Below, piece by piece: positions 22,468-33,559 of a DNA stretch of 64,000 bases. This DNA is from Unio delphinus (taxonomy: Eukaryota > Mollusca > Bivalvia > Unionida > Unionidae), in assembly GCA_029339505.1 (NCBI GenBank), contig JAQISU010000349.1, positions 186,001 through 250,000 on the forward strand. The letters are read 5' to 3'. The notes under the pieces are model-generated. The model did not search any database and was not told where the DNA came from. It worked only from the letters and a program-made list of their open reading frames with translations. Each line of letters begins with the position of its first letter. Position 1 is the stretch's first letter. The position numbers were made by a program, and so were the translations under genes.

Positions 22468-23960
22468 ACATCACTCCTGCTTGAGGGCTTACACCCAATA
22501 TTACCTTCACTAACTGATGTTATTAATATCACTCTCTCATTGGGGAAATTCCCATCATTTTTCAAAATTGCCATCGTAAAGCCTCTGCTCAGGAAACCAA
22601 CACTTAACCATAACAATTTAAAGAACTACCGCCCAGTTTCTAATCTCCCATTTATATAAAAAAATCTTAGAAAAAGTTGCCCTAACCCAACTTGTATCTC
22701 ATATGAATTCAAAGTCATTTTAGCAATGTATAGTCTACATATCGCCCTCGCCACAGTACGGAAACTAATCTTCTAAAAGTATTTTATTACATTCTCTTTA
22801 CTTTGGATAGTGGAAAGATTACAGTCCTCCCTCTCCTGGATTTAACTGCAGCATTTGACACAATATACCATGATATATTTCTTCAATATCTCCAACATGC
22901 ATTTGGCATTTTGAATATAGCCTTACAGTAAGTATTTCAAGTCCTACTTAGTCAACAGGACACAAATTATATATGCAAATGGAATACATCCAGCCCAGTT
23001 GACGTATGTTGTGGTGTTCCATAGAGATCTGTTCTTGGACCTGTTCTCTTCATTCTATACACTCAGTCACTCTCAAGTGCCATAGATCATCACCCAGTGT
23101 CGCACCAACTGTACGCTGATGACGCCCAAATATACAAATCTAGCCACCCAACTGTAGTTGATGCTGCCATCCATGGAGTAGAGAGGTTATGATACATTTA
23201 TGATGTCAAATCATGGATGACATGTAACAAGCTGCAGATGAATGATGATAAAACTGAGGCTATTCTGATCACAACACAAAGACTTTCTCATTCACATCCT
23301 TCACCTCAGACAATAAATATCAGCAACATAAACATTAAATTCTCACAGTCAGTGCAAAACCTAGGTGTTACTCTAGACAGTACTCTCACACTGCACGAAC
23401 ATGTCATGAATATATGCAGGGCTGCGTATTTTGAACTGAAAAACATCAGTTCCATTCGTAAATATATTTCAGTTGATGCCACTAAAACACTTGTGTGTTC
23501 ATTAGTACTTTCAACTATTGTAACTCAATTCTGTCTGGTTCATCACAATATTTACTCCAGAAACTTCAAAAAGTTCAAAACACAGCATCATCCTTAGAGT
23601 ACCTCGATCGGAGCACACTTCACCACTGCTATGTACCCTACACTGGCTATCAATTTGATACAGAATCAAATACAAAATTTGTTCTCTGCGCTATATTTCA
23701 CTGACAGACTCCAGTCCAACATACCTATCCAGCCTCAACCATGTGTATACATCAGCTAGATACTTATGCTCTTCTTCTGACAATCGTATACTTATTGTTC
23801 CCAGGGTGAAAACAAAGTCATATGGACAACGTTCTTTTGCATACTAGGGCCCAGTGATGTGGAACGAATTGCCCATTGAAATTAGACACAAGGAGAAAGT
23901 GTTCCCTTTTAAGAGTGCTCTTAAAACGCACTAGTTTCGACTGCAGGGACAAACTTAGAG
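22468..23960 (+). pseudogene. CR1/L2 LINE reverse transcriptase and C-terminal region
   Basis: The RT fingers read TSLLLEGLHPILPSLTDVIN and, after a few residues, FKIAIVKPLLRKPTL and NNLKNYRPVSNLPF. An in-frame stop follows (near 22657), then frame changes. The palm motif YADDAQIY at 23112-23135 is intact at its two Asp. Later blocks are MNDDKTEAILIT, NLGVTLDSTLTL, SIRKYISVDATKTLVCSLVLS, then SYGQRSFAY-like and WNELPIEIRH near 23820-23885. It would reverse-transcribe LINE RNA at the nicked target. It is dead by several stops. Confidence 0.85.
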
Positions 23961-24128
23961 ACCTAATCATGTTTTGTATCTTATATGTGTTCAGCATGTT
24001 TTTATGTTTTCCGATTTCATTGTTTTTATCATTTGTTTTTCTCTAGTGTAGTCATATCATTAGAGATGGTGTAAGGCGCTTAGAGCTTCGAAAGATTAGG
24101 CGCTATACAAAGTCCTCATTATTTTTAT

Positions 24129-24439
24129 TATTATATGGTTTGGTCAAATACACGAAACGTTCATGAAGAAATGTCCATAGCGTAATCCACGGAGGAGCAA
24201 TAGTATCAATACACGCTAGCATATCTATCTGATGTATCGGACGCTCGCTAGTAATAAATTAATTAATTTCGACTGACCTTAGTATATGGATGGAAACAAA
24301 ACTTTTTTATTTTGACCCATGACGTCAAATTCTTCAGAATACCCACTTTTTAATATTAATCCCTGTCTTAACGCAACACAGTGTATACATCTATTAATGA
24401 CCATAATTTTGTTTATTGCTGATCACACGAAACTGACTT
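24129..24439. other. Spacer, no gene seen
   Basis: The sequence is AT-rich with no long frame and no family motif recognised. Confidence 0.6.
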
Positions 24440-24652
24440 GTTGTTGTTGTAGGGTATAACGCCAGTATTAATGGTGGATGATGAACCCGGGAAATACCCG
24501 TAAAGAGAAGCTGCTGGCAATCTTTCTCACATACCCACATTGGTCGAATCAGAGAATGGAACCTATGCAAACAGACGTTGAGATGGCAGTGATCCTTAAT
24601 GGAGAGTGCTTTAGACCACTCGTGAACTCATGGCCCCTCCCCCCCCCATGGT
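24440..24652 (-). mobile_element. SINE, antisense, degenerate
   Basis: Read on the minus strand, this has the SINE head (TGAGTTCACGAGTGGTCTAAAGCACT), the core near GCCAGCAGCTTCTC, and the tail GGCGTTATACCC followed by TACAACAAC. It is more diverged than the other copies, consistent with greater age. Confidence 0.75.
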
Positions 24653-25052
24653 ACTTACTAACGTTTGGGACGGAATTGTGAGAAACAGAGAGTGACATTA
24701 TAAAATCTAGAACTCCCTGCTGTAATACGTGTTTTAATCTTAAATGTCCTTAATTTAAAAAATATTACAAAAATGCAAATGTCCTCAAACAGATTTGGGA
24801 CAGACATTCAAATGGACATCATTTTTATACTTATTGCTCCCTATCTGAGGGCCCAAAAAAATGAAGATGGTTTAAGATGATGAAGTGAATCATACTTTTC
24901 TGTCCACTGTTAATTTCCATATTAATGATGCTCACATTTATGTTAAGCTTGACAGGCAGACATACTCATTGGATGAATCGGTTAGATACTGTTTATCCCA
25001 ATGGCCTTAATACTAAGGCATTATATAAAATTGTATAGATTTTTTATGGATG

Positions 25053-25106
<54 letters not shown>

Positions 25107-25145
25107 GTAGTTATATGTATTACTGTTAGTCTCTACATTATAATT

Positions 25146-25212
<67 letters not shown>

Positions 25213-25291
25213 TGCACCTAATACTATCAATCATTCTCTCAAAGAAATCAAGGGATAGCACTTTCCAGTATGTTTGGTTCATATTAGTAGT

Positions 25292-25374
<83 letters not shown>
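25053..25374. repeat. Three (TA)n microsatellite arrays
   Basis: Pure TA runs lie at about 25056-25100, 25151-25210 and 25297-25375, separated by unique AT-rich sequence. The apparent long frames of Ile-Tyr repeats are compositional artefacts. Confidence 0.95.
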
Positions 25375-25378
<4 letters not shown>

Positions 25379-25753
25379 TGACTTTAGTTTGGCAATTGAC
25401 AGTTTATACCACAATCAGATTTTAAAAAGAAATGAAATTCAATCACATAACATCATTCAAGAAGAAAAAAATCATCTGATGTTGCTAGTCAGTTGTGACT
25501 AACATATTTATGATCTAGTTGGAATGCTGCAACTTATACTGTATTAATCACTTGCTAGTATTGCTGGGTAGTTGTTGCAATTGTTATATAGTTATGTGCA
25601 AGTTAGCTATGCAACTAACACTGATCACTGGTAGATGTTACATAACTACAAAGCAGTCAGCAAATAACAAAAATAATACATCACTGTTAACTGGTACTAC
25701 TGCTCAGTTATCAGTATTATGTAATTCAGGTTAGCCTATTTATATTGCTGCTT

Positions 25754-25993
25754 GTTGTTGTTGTTGTTGTTGTTGATGCTGTAGGGTTTAAAGCCATTTT
25801 TCAGTACATGATACATGGTTTAGGAAGAACCTGGGAAAACCCCTAGAAAGAACCACCAACCCATGAGAAGCTACTGGCAAGCCTTCTCACCTACCCACAT
25901 TTGCCAAATAGGAGACTCAAACACACACAGGTGAGATGGCAGTGATCTGTAACAGATAGTGCTTTAGATCACTCGTCCACTCATGGCCCTCTT
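25754..25993 (-). mobile_element. SINE, antisense
   Basis: The minus-strand reading starts GAGGGCCATGAGTGGACGAGTG and includes the core (AGGCTTGCCAGTAGCTTCTCATGGG). It ends AAAATGGCTTTAAACCCTAC, followed by a run of CAACAA that is the tail. The A-rich tail has become an (ACA)n repeat. Confidence 0.85.
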
Positions 25994-26224
25994 GCTGGCT
26001 GATTGTGAGTAACCATATAATTAGCATCATGTTAGCACAATGAATTTAAATTTATCATACAAGTAATACATAATTAGATTTCATGACATCATAAATTATA
26101 TTATCAAATCATGCAATGGAAAGACATACAAAACATATGGATTTCAAATGGATCCAACATTATTTCATGACAGATCTTCAGTTTGGAGTTATAAAATGAG
26201 TATGTTAATCATGCAGTAAATAAA
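25994..26224. other. Spacer, no gene seen
   Basis: The stretch is AT-rich and short, and separates the SINE from the DDE transposase remnant. It may include the 3' flank of that element. Confidence 0.5.
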
Positions 26225-26800
26225 ATCTGCATTTATGCTCATTTCAAAATAAATGAATGAACTTGTCAAATAATTCCAATCAATGCCTAAAACAACGACA
26301 ACTTTGTGTAAAACAAAACCTTTATCTGCCATAATTTAATTCCCATGGTTCTAACAAATGTTTAATTCCTGACAGCTTTTTGATCTCCACATCACTCAGA
26401 GTCATGCAAAAGAAAAAACACAAATGTGATTGCCCAATGTTTGGCTTTCTCTACCAAACCTTTTCAGGTGTTGTGAGTTTTGTAGTTTGAAAAAGTCTTT
26501 GATGTAAGCACTAGAGACGAGGGTCTTTCTGTGAATATTTATGTGCAGTCAATAATAATTCTGGTTTCTGGGTAGGACAGTTGAAACTCAAGAGGCATAT
26601 TTGCTTGAACCTGCTCATGACTTGGCCAAATATTTATATTTCCCAGTAAGAAATACCAATAATTTGCCCACATGATTATTTTCCGACTTAAAGACATGTG
26701 AATATTAAACTGAGCAGACATATCTTCAATTGGAAATCCACATCAACACAAAAACATGAAAAGTTCATCCACTGGGTCCATTCCTTTTTGCAGTCCTCTG
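26225..26800 (-). pseudogene. DDE_Tnp_4 transposase core
   Basis: Recognisable blocks in order are EDMSAQFNIHMSLSRKIIMW (helix-turn-helix region), LGNINIWPSHEQVQANMP, ETRIIIDCT with the first Asp, IFTERPSSLV (after a TAA in place of the usual Glu codon), SNYKTHNT and ADKGF with the second Asp. The third acidic residue was not located. This domain would cut and join the transposon ends. Confidence 0.8.
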
Positions 26801-26954
26801 ATGTTGATGTCATTCCTGGTGCTGTAATATAAGCTCTTCAATCTAATTGCAGTAGGTTTGATGCCATTGAAGAAGTTTATAAAAACCTCATGTGGGAAAA
26901 GTAGTGTAAAATTCTATCTTTTCATTGTCATCTGTAAATCTGTTCAATCCAATT

Positions 26955-27082
26955 TTCTAAATGTTTATCTTATATTCGAATCTTGCAGTTTCCTTTCCTT
27001 TTCTTCCAATTCTGTTTCTGCTTTTCTCAGTCTCTCCTCCAGATATATAATTTTACTTCTGCATTCTATATGCAACTCACAG
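26955..27082 (-). pseudogene. Coiled-coil exon of the THAP/DDE gene
   Basis: On the minus strand the sequence TATTGTATCTTTTTCAG ending at 27083 is a strong splice acceptor. The following frame reads SCELHIECRSKIIYLEERLR and continues as a heptad-like Leu/Glu/Lys helix (KAETELEEKERKLQ) before TAA. Many THAP transposases have such a coiled coil after the zinc finger, for dimerisation. The exon encoding the rest of the THAP domain was not found in the intron. Confidence 0.6.
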
Positions 27083-27240
27083 GATCTGAAAAAGATACAA
27101 TAATAGTGTAGCTTTTCATCAACATTTGTAATTATAATGGAGACAAAAAAATATAACTAGCAAAGTTACTAGCTTCACTATAATTTAAAATTTTAAAATT
27201 ATACAAGAGTTTTAACAGAGGCTGTTTTCCACCGACTGCA

Positions 27241-27244
<4 letters not shown>

Positions 27245-27293
<49 letters not shown>
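27245..27293. repeat. (CT)n microsatellite
   Basis: About 24 uninterrupted CT units lie inside the intron of the THAP/DDE gene on the minus strand, where the strand reads (AG)n. Confidence 0.95.
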
Positions 27294-27297
<4 letters not shown>

Positions 27298-27671
27298 GCA
27301 CTATTAATATGAAATAAACGTATAAAACAAAAGTTACGAAGCTATGGTTTGATTACATATCAGTGCCATCTAATACTTTCTATTTTATAACGAGGTAATA
27401 AAGATCACTTGTTCTGTACTTACTACTTATACGTGAATTCATAATTTCTTATATAAATGCGTTGCGAAGTATGCCCAGTTTTCGTTGACCCCGTTATGTG
27501 GAATGGGACTAGGGGTAACATTTTTAGAAACCTATGATTATAAAACACACGTACATACAATCATTTGCTTCATCGGCAGAATCTATTTTGCGTTTGGATT
27601 TCTCATTCTTACATCATTTAGTTGCAAGTAAATACAAACAAACTAACACCGATCCAGTTACTTAGTAACTT

Positions 27672-27877
27672 ACCTTAAAATTCGGCCCCGCATCACGACG
27701 TATGGCAATATGGCAACAATCCATTTTCTACGAAGCTCTATCTTTTCACTGATAGAATATGGCGGAAGTTTAAATCTATGTGAATTCAAACATTCCCATT
27801 GCACAACGGAACACAACAATAAATGCCACAATTTTGTTCCGTTGCCGGTATCAACTGTAGCACTAGCACTGCCATGG
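27672..27877 (-). pseudogene. THAP finger exon with splice donor
   Basis: The C-x-x-C-like start YCCVPLCNGN, the downstream H in LNSHRF, and RRKWIVAI fit the first half of a THAP domain (C2CH zinc, sequence-specific DNA binding). The exon ends ..GPNFK and is followed directly by GTAAGTTACT, a consensus donor (minus strand, donor at 27671-27666). An exact 8-bp tandem duplication TATGGCAA at 27701-27716 shifts the frame within the conserved W-x-x-A-I-R-R-D block; one copy alone would keep the frame. A further frame change lies near 27785. Confidence 0.75.
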
Positions 27878-28159
27878 TTGCGAGATAATACGAAATTAGG
27901 TGCCTTTCATAGCCTCGTTTTGGATGCGTTGACCCAGGGTCACATGAATCTATGAATATATTCTAAGAATGGTCTATAGAACACAGACTATTGCACTTTC
28001 TTCTACTGCATTTCAAACAGTCGAGTGTGTTATGAGTTGTCATTGAATTTGATCTTAAAGAAAACAAATTACAAAGTGTTAATTATATTTTAAATCATTT
28101 CATCAAATATCCGAAAAATATTACTTGACTTTGATAAAATTAGAAGCATATTTTAAAAT

Positions 28160-28419
28160 GTCGCCATAATGTAGTGACGGTTGGGCTAAACACAATCTTA
28201 ACACACCTATAAATGTTTGCATAACAATATTTAATAACTAGATGTATAGCGATATTATAATACTTACATGAACTTCTCTATGGGAATAAATCAGAGAAGT
28301 AATGTATAGCACGAGAGCAAACATCAAGGCGACACCAATTTTGTCACCCTAATGCTACTGTCGCCATAATGACTACCCAGTGACAATGAACTGTCGCTCG
28401 CCGTAATGACGGGTTCGCT

Positions 28420-28467
<48 letters not shown>
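28160..28467. repeat. Second GTCGCC-TAATG motif cluster plus (AC)n
   Basis: Related 12-mers occur at 28160-28171 (GTCGCCATAATG), 28322-28333, 28343-28354 (GTCACCCTAATG), 28360-28371 and about 28398-28409. They are followed by an (AC)n run at 28422-28467. The first cluster at 5211-5678 has the same 12-mer with T for A. Confidence 0.75.
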
Positions 28468-28471
<4 letters not shown>

Positions 28472-28490
28472 CCTACATTTGTCAGTATAA

Positions 28491-28850
28491 CCTGGTCGCC
28501 AAACAACAGGATTCGTAATTTCTGTTAATTTTTTTTTTATAGGTATTATGGGTATGATGTTAAAACTTTCTTGTAGTCCTGGACCACTGTCCCCATAATA
28601 TTCAATAAATAATACTTGCCGATTTCAGTTAAACTTTGTCCATTTTACGCAGCCAATTTATAATAACTGTTTCGTTTTTGTTATTTAAAAATATTAACCT
28701 CTGCGAAACAGGAAGTCGCGTGTTAGAGACTAGCAACATCTCATTTATTAATATTTCATTTTTTGTATTGACACTTTTATTGATTGCAGCAGTGTGCCCC
28801 CGTGTCTGATGGTTTTGGGTTTTGAAGACCTTATATCCATTCATGTTGGG
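28491..28850. repeat. Dispersed repeat B, copy 1
   Basis: CCTGGTCGCCAAA and GTTAAAACTTTCTTGTAG lead into a region ending near GACACTTTTATTG. It aligns with 42478-42556 joined to 43372-43640, the two sides of a MITE insertion. Copy 1 is thus the uninterrupted form. No coding sequence was recognised. Confidence 0.8.
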
Positions 28851-29829
28851 CCCTGATTGTTAATTGTTAGTTTTTATGTGCAGCCTTGTGCTGCGGGGCC
28901 TGACATGCTTTGAGCTTGTAGACTACCTTATAAAGCTTAAGTTGGTGTCCTATTATCTAAACATTTAGATTATTTTTAGCCTTGTGATGAGGGGTCAGAT
29001 TGTCTTTGAGCTTTTAGACTACTTTATATCGTTTGATTTGGGACCATATGGGTGGATTACATTTTGTGATCGTCTGGTCTCAGACCAACTCTATAATTTT
29101 TTTTTTGGGGAGTTCTAATTATCTAATGTGTTAATTAATGAGTGTTGAAGTGCTGTCAACTAGGTTGTATGAGAGAAAAGTTAGAGGTGTGAACGTTTGG
29201 TGCATATTCCTTCTCTGTTGATTTTCAGATGTTATACGTTTTGTTGATGTTATTTGGTTGGTTCTCTTCCTACCCTTATTTGACTTTGATGTCGTTAGAA
29301 TCCCTTTATTCGTCAATATATACTTATTCTGTTATTGACCTGGAGTGTTACATTATTAACCGGTTCGAGTATAATCCCACAACGAACCCCTAGTTTTGTT
29401 GCGTTAATGACGTGCTTCTTTAATTTTTGGTTTGGTTCCTTAGTGCACGGGACGAGGTTATTACAATCCCCAATGTAGAGTAAGTTGGTTCCTCTTTAGA
29501 TAGTGATTCACGCACGGTGCCTCTGTTTCCTGCTTCAATCCTTTGATATAGTTTTGAATTTTGAATAACTACTCCAGGGATACCCTAGATTTTTGGTCTT
29601 TCATTATTTATTGTTTCCTATTAGACAATTCGTTTCAAGCATAAGTTTATATTGTATCATATAACCATGATGTTTTCTTAAGAATTATACGATGTTTTTA
29701 TATGCTAATTGGGGGTTGTTGTTTGTAATTTGGATATTCTCTGGGTATGTAAATATGGCAGGTACGATTTGTTGATCTGATCCGAATATTTCCCTTTGAT
29801 TTTTGGTTTTGTTTACAATCGTTGAAGAT

Positions 29830-30480
29830 GTGGTGAAAATCTTCTGGGATGTTACAATTGTAGCACTTTATGTAATGTGTTAAGAGTCCTATGTATTTTC
29901 CAAGCTGTTAGCCAGCTCGCTTTTATGTATATAATTATCCTATTTATTTATATTTACTTCCTTTATGTTATTATATAATATTCTCCTTTTGTGATTTTAA
30001 TTGCAATCGGTTTGCCATTTAGTATTATTTATGGTGTTAATTAGACTATATAGTTAATATTTACTATATTCTAATGGCATGTAACTTGGTTAATTGAGCT
30101 TTTCTTTAGCTACTTCTTCGGCTAAATCATTTCCTAGTATATTTATGTGGGATAGGATCCACATTAATTCTGTATTTAGTTTGCCCATACTTAGTTGTTT
30201 CATTAAAGGATCTGAATTTTTCTCTTGATTTTGTGGTGTTATGTTGGATTGAGGTTATGACACTAAGCGAGTCACTTATTATAACTTTCTTCTTTGGTTT
30301 TTTTCTTCAATCTATTTTATGTCTTCTAATATGGCCCACAATCTAGCTGTATATAAGGAACAGTTGTTGGGTAGACGCTGCCCCATTTGTATATTTAGCT
30401 CAGGTATTACCATTGCTGCAGCTGTTTTGAACGGATTTGTTAATTTAGATACATTTGTATATATTTTCAAATAAGTTTGA
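29830..30480 (-). pseudogene. I-like LINE RNase H and terminal zinc knuckle
   Basis: The RNase H-like part reads YTARLWAILEDIK, then (in shifted frames) a DSLS-like block and KLNTELMWILSHINILGNDLAEEVAKE near 30150-30085, where SH-N-LGND-A is the typical His and Asp region. Further down, HYIKCYNCNIPEDFHHIFND and the next Cys give a C-x2-C-x7-H-x4-C knuckle. RNase H in a LINE is found mainly in the I, R1 and LOA groups, which supports the clade call. Confidence 0.75.
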
Positions 30481-30602
30481 CTTTTGTTGTTAATTTCTTC
30501 TAAAGGTAACGTTTTTAGATAGTTGTATTGGTTATCTTTGTTCCCATGGTTTGAAAGGGATATATTAAATATTGGGCTTATCTTATTCCAAGACTCAGTA
30601 TC

Positions 30603-31117
30603 TTATGAGACTTTGTTTTCTGCTTGGAATATTTCTATGGGAAGTTGCTGTTTTAGTTCGTGAACTTGTTTCCCCATATCGGTGGAGTTTTCCAGAGTTG
30701 TCATAAAGGGTCTATTACATTTATTTATTGCCAGGTAAGTTCGTTGAGTTTTTGGATGAGTTCGTAGTAAATCATCATATTCTAGGATAAGTTCCTGCCT
30801 TCTATGATGTAACGGCAGTTCTCCAATTAACATTTGCAGCTCAGCTAGGGAGGCTGATGACAGTGCGCCAGTACTAATCAGTAGGCTTTTCTCTGTATTT
30901 TGTCTATTTTACGTTTGGATGCTCTATTGTCTATTTGGCAGCCATAGTCTACTTTAGATCTTATTAAAGCCCTGCATAAGGTTAGGATAGTTCCATGATT
31001 TGTTCCCCACTTTGTACCTTTTAGGTTTCTTTGTAAGTTTATGTCCCGGTTACATCTTTGAACTTGCTCATCTATGTGGTGTGCCCATGTTAGATATTCA
31101 TCGTAATACATTCCCAT
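30603..31117 (-). pseudogene. I-like LINE region between RT and RNase H
   Basis: Two open pieces read MGMYYDEYLTWAHHIDEQVQ, later NLKGTKWGTNHGTILTLCRA and LIRSKVDYGCQIDNRAS, then after a frame change IGELPLHHRRQELILEYDDL. This is the conserved post-RT thumb region of I/Jockey-group LINEs. It is broken between the two pieces. Confidence 0.8.
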
Positions 31118-31129
31118 AAATCGGGCTAT

Positions 31130-32400
31130 GGTTAAATTAAGGTATTGTTTTTATTTCTGCTTTATAGGGTAAATATTATTGCTACCGTTGTTTGATGCGA
31201 TAGTTTGAATCCCCATTCATTTGCCCATTTTACTATCTTCTAATTCGGTTATGCTTTTGAGGTTGGATGGGTTTCCTGTTCTCTATAGTCCACTGTCATC
31301 TGCTAATTCCGATAAATTAACTTTGGGTGATGCCAGATTTCTATCTAGGTCGTTTATCATTAGGTTGAAAAGAGTGGGACTGAGTACACTCCCTTGTGGG
31401 GTTTAATTTTCAAGGGTATGTTCTTCCGAGTAAGTGTCCCCTACTCTGGTTATTATTTTGCGGTCGGTCAGGAAATTTTCAATGAAGTTATACATCCGTC
31501 CTGTAATGCCTTAGTTATTTAATTTCGTTATTAGGCCTTTGGTCCACACGAGATCGAATGATTTTTCCAGATTGATGAATACCGCAATTACATTTCTGTC
31601 CGGTTTTCTTTTTGAGTTGAATGCCAATTATATAGCGGTTTATAATCGTATGAGTTGGTCCATAGTGGAACTTTGGTTCCTAAATTCACATTGGTTTTCA
31701 TGTATTAGTTTATTATATTCGAGGTGGTGTTTGAGCTGATTGGAAATGATGGTTTCCATTATCTTGCATATATTATTGGTAAGTGAAATCGGTGGAGATG
31801 AGTGGATGTCATTGCGATCTTTGTTTGGTTTTAAGATGGGTATAACTATCGCAGTTTTCCATATTTTAAGAAGCTTTTCTATTTCCCATATTTTATTTAT
31901 TAATTTTAAAATGGAAATGATGTTATGGGGTAAATTTTTTATATGATGTACCTTTCTGATCTTCCCCAGGTGAAGTTTCTATTTTTGCTTTTAATGGCTG
32001 ATCCCATTTATATTGTGTTATGTCCATTTTTAGATGTGTTCTTTTGGGACCAAGGTCTTGGAAAAATCCTTAATTGTTACATCAGTTTTTTCCTATGTTT
32101 TCGGAATTCATTTGTGTGGTTGGAATTGCTGTTCATATTTTTAAAGTGTTCGGCTAATATGTCAACGTTTTCTTTGTTATTATTAGAATTACTTATTTTA
32201 GTGGTTTTGTTTGTATGTTTGTCCTAATTGTTCAAATTTTACCCAACCCCTCTTTTGAGTTATCTTTAAACTGGTTCATTATATTGGCCAAGTTTTTCTC
32301 TGGACCGCTTGATCAGATTTTTTAGTTGTTTGTCTTTCTTCTTATATTCTAAGAGGACTACTGTATTATCTGATCGTTTGAATTTATTAAAGACTCTTTG
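31130..32400 (-). pseudogene. I-like LINE reverse transcriptase
   Basis: The palm contains PQGSVLSPTLFNLMINDLDR (about 31400-31340) and LSELADDSGL, with the catalytic ADD at 31303-31295. The residue before ADD is Leu instead of the usual Tyr or Phe. Upstream fragments are scattered across frames. A foldback insert sits at 32431-32590. Confidence 0.8.
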
Positions 32401-32430
32401 TTTGTCTTTCCGAGTTTGTTTGATTTGACT

Positions 32431-32590
32431 GGCTCACCACTCAGGAGCTCGTTACAAAGCTAATTAATAGTATCCATCCATGAATTAGGGTCTAAGCTGT
32501 AGTGTTGTATTGTTACAGGTTAGACCATTATTCATGGACGGATACTGCTAACTTGCTTTGTGACGAGCCCCTGTGGCCCACCATGGCACT
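32431..32590. mobile_element. Short foldback sequence inside the I-like LINE
   Basis: 32444-32495 and 32520-32570 are imperfect reverse complements (about 52 bp each, roughly 80% identical), with a 24-nt loop. Partly complementary outer bases (GGCTCACCAC and GTGGCCCACC) extend the arms. It could be a small foldback MITE inserted in the LINE, or a local inverted duplication. Confidence 0.6.
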
Positions 32591-33029
32591 GCTAGTTTAT
32601 TTGGTGTTCCATTTTGTTTGGGTATGCTAATGGTATCTGCCTGTGTAATGATCTTAAATAGGTTTCAGTTATATTTGGATTGATATTTATTAACTGAGTT
32701 TTAAAATTTGACCAATCTGCTTGATTATAATTTTACATGGTGTTTTTGGTGTTACAGTCAAGCTGCACGTCCATTTGCAGGGTGGTAATTATTGGAAAGT
32801 GTCATTCACCATGGGGTCTGTTTGATCCGCACTCCATCCCTCCACCTGTACCAAGTTAGGCCTGCATATTATGATAAGGTCGATGGCGGTCATGGTGCCC
32901 TCAATCGGATTGAGTCGGGTTTTGTCACCATTATTAAATTAAGTACGGTTGGATTCATTCGTCCAGTCAGCTATGCACCTGCCCCTACTGTCCGCCTCCC
33001 CCCCCCCTCGACACACACACACACTACAC

Positions 33030-33510
33030 GCTATCAGCATTTAAATCTCCGCAAATGATCGCTTGTTCAACTCTTTTATGTTTAATTATTTCCCTAAATG
33101 CTGTGATGTTGTTTGTTTTAGAATCTGCCCCTGGGTAGTCGATTATTAATATTTGCAATTCACTTTTATCTGTGCTTATTAATAAAGATTAAATTTATAT
33201 TGTTGAATTGCTATTTGCTATTGGTGATCAAGGGGATTATTATTGCATTTGGAATAATGTTATTTGCATATATATCTAATCCACCTCCATCTCCCCTGAC
33301 CTTCTCTTCTATGATGAAAATAGTCTGGGGAGTAACATAGTATTTGTGGCAATGATTTTGAGTTTATATAAAGTTTAGTTTCTGGAATGTAGATGATGTA
33401 AGGTTTTGGGCTGAGTATTAATTATTTTGAGCTTTAATTAATCGATCTTTCCTGACAATCCTAGTGCCTTACATTGCCATATTATAACGTTCCCATTTGG
33501 TGTATTAGCC
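33030..33510 (-). pseudogene. I-like LINE endonuclease
   Basis: The domain starts NTPNGNVIIWQCKALGLSGK near 33510-33450 and includes VRGDGGGLDIYANNIIPNAI near 33300-33240. It has LIIDYPGADSKTNNITAFRE and the catalytic IICGDLNADS at about 33060-33030, where the next frame breaks at a stop. These are the EEP nuclease blocks of I/Jockey LINEs. Confidence 0.8.
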
Positions 33511-33559
33511 ATTATTATTGGGTTCGTTTACTGTATTAATGCTATTCAACTGGGTTAGA

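Larger units (their letters stand above)
20065..24128 (+). mobile_element. CR1/L2-like LINE, copy 2, near full length, interrupted by SINEs
   Basis: The 5' region starts GGAAAGATGGCCACCATCGC. The endonuclease shows LTDTWLHSAGDECN and PRNSRGGGIAVIT (20690-20822) and GDINFHFDCPG (21054-21086). After two SINE insertions, the RT part begins TSLLLEGLHPILPSL and continues LKNYRPVSNLPF near 22640; YADDAQIY lies at 23112-23135. The C-terminal region includes VQNLGVTLDSTLTLHEHVM (23350-23406), LWNELPIE-like sequence near 23860-23880, and KSALKTH near 23915-23935. The 3' end is the family tail GGCGCTATACAAAGTCCTCATTATT (24100-24124). Multiple stops and frameshifts make it inactive. The L2/CR1-group assignment rests on these motif styles and the tail. 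Confidence 0.85.
26225..27890 (-). pseudogene. THAP-domain DDE transposase (PIF/Harbinger-ISL2EU type), spliced, decayed
   Basis: The minus strand reads: an N-terminal THAP zinc finger (NCGIYCCVPLCNGN, then a shifted frame with HRFKLPPYSISEKIELRRKW, then IAIRRDAGPNFK), a splice donor, a coiled-coil exon, a helix-turn-helix-like segment, and a DDE_Tnp_4 core. The core shows SRKIIMWANYWYFLLGNINI, WPSHEQVQANMPLEFQLSYP, ETRIIIDCT and, further on, IMADKGFVLHK at about 26335-26300. The layout fits THAP-containing PIF/Harbinger or ISL2EU-like transposons, or a former domesticated copy. A stop directly after IDCT, the frameshifts, and loss of the second half of the THAP domain make it a pseudogene. 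I did not find terminal repeats. Confidence 0.75.

Noticed and set aside
25050..25502. 150-codon frame rich in Ile-Tyr
   Set aside because: It is almost entirely (TA)n microsatellite translated.
27710..27955. 81-codon plus-strand frame
   Set aside because: The minus strand over the same bases encodes the THAP finger with a splice donor, so the plus frame is a shadow.
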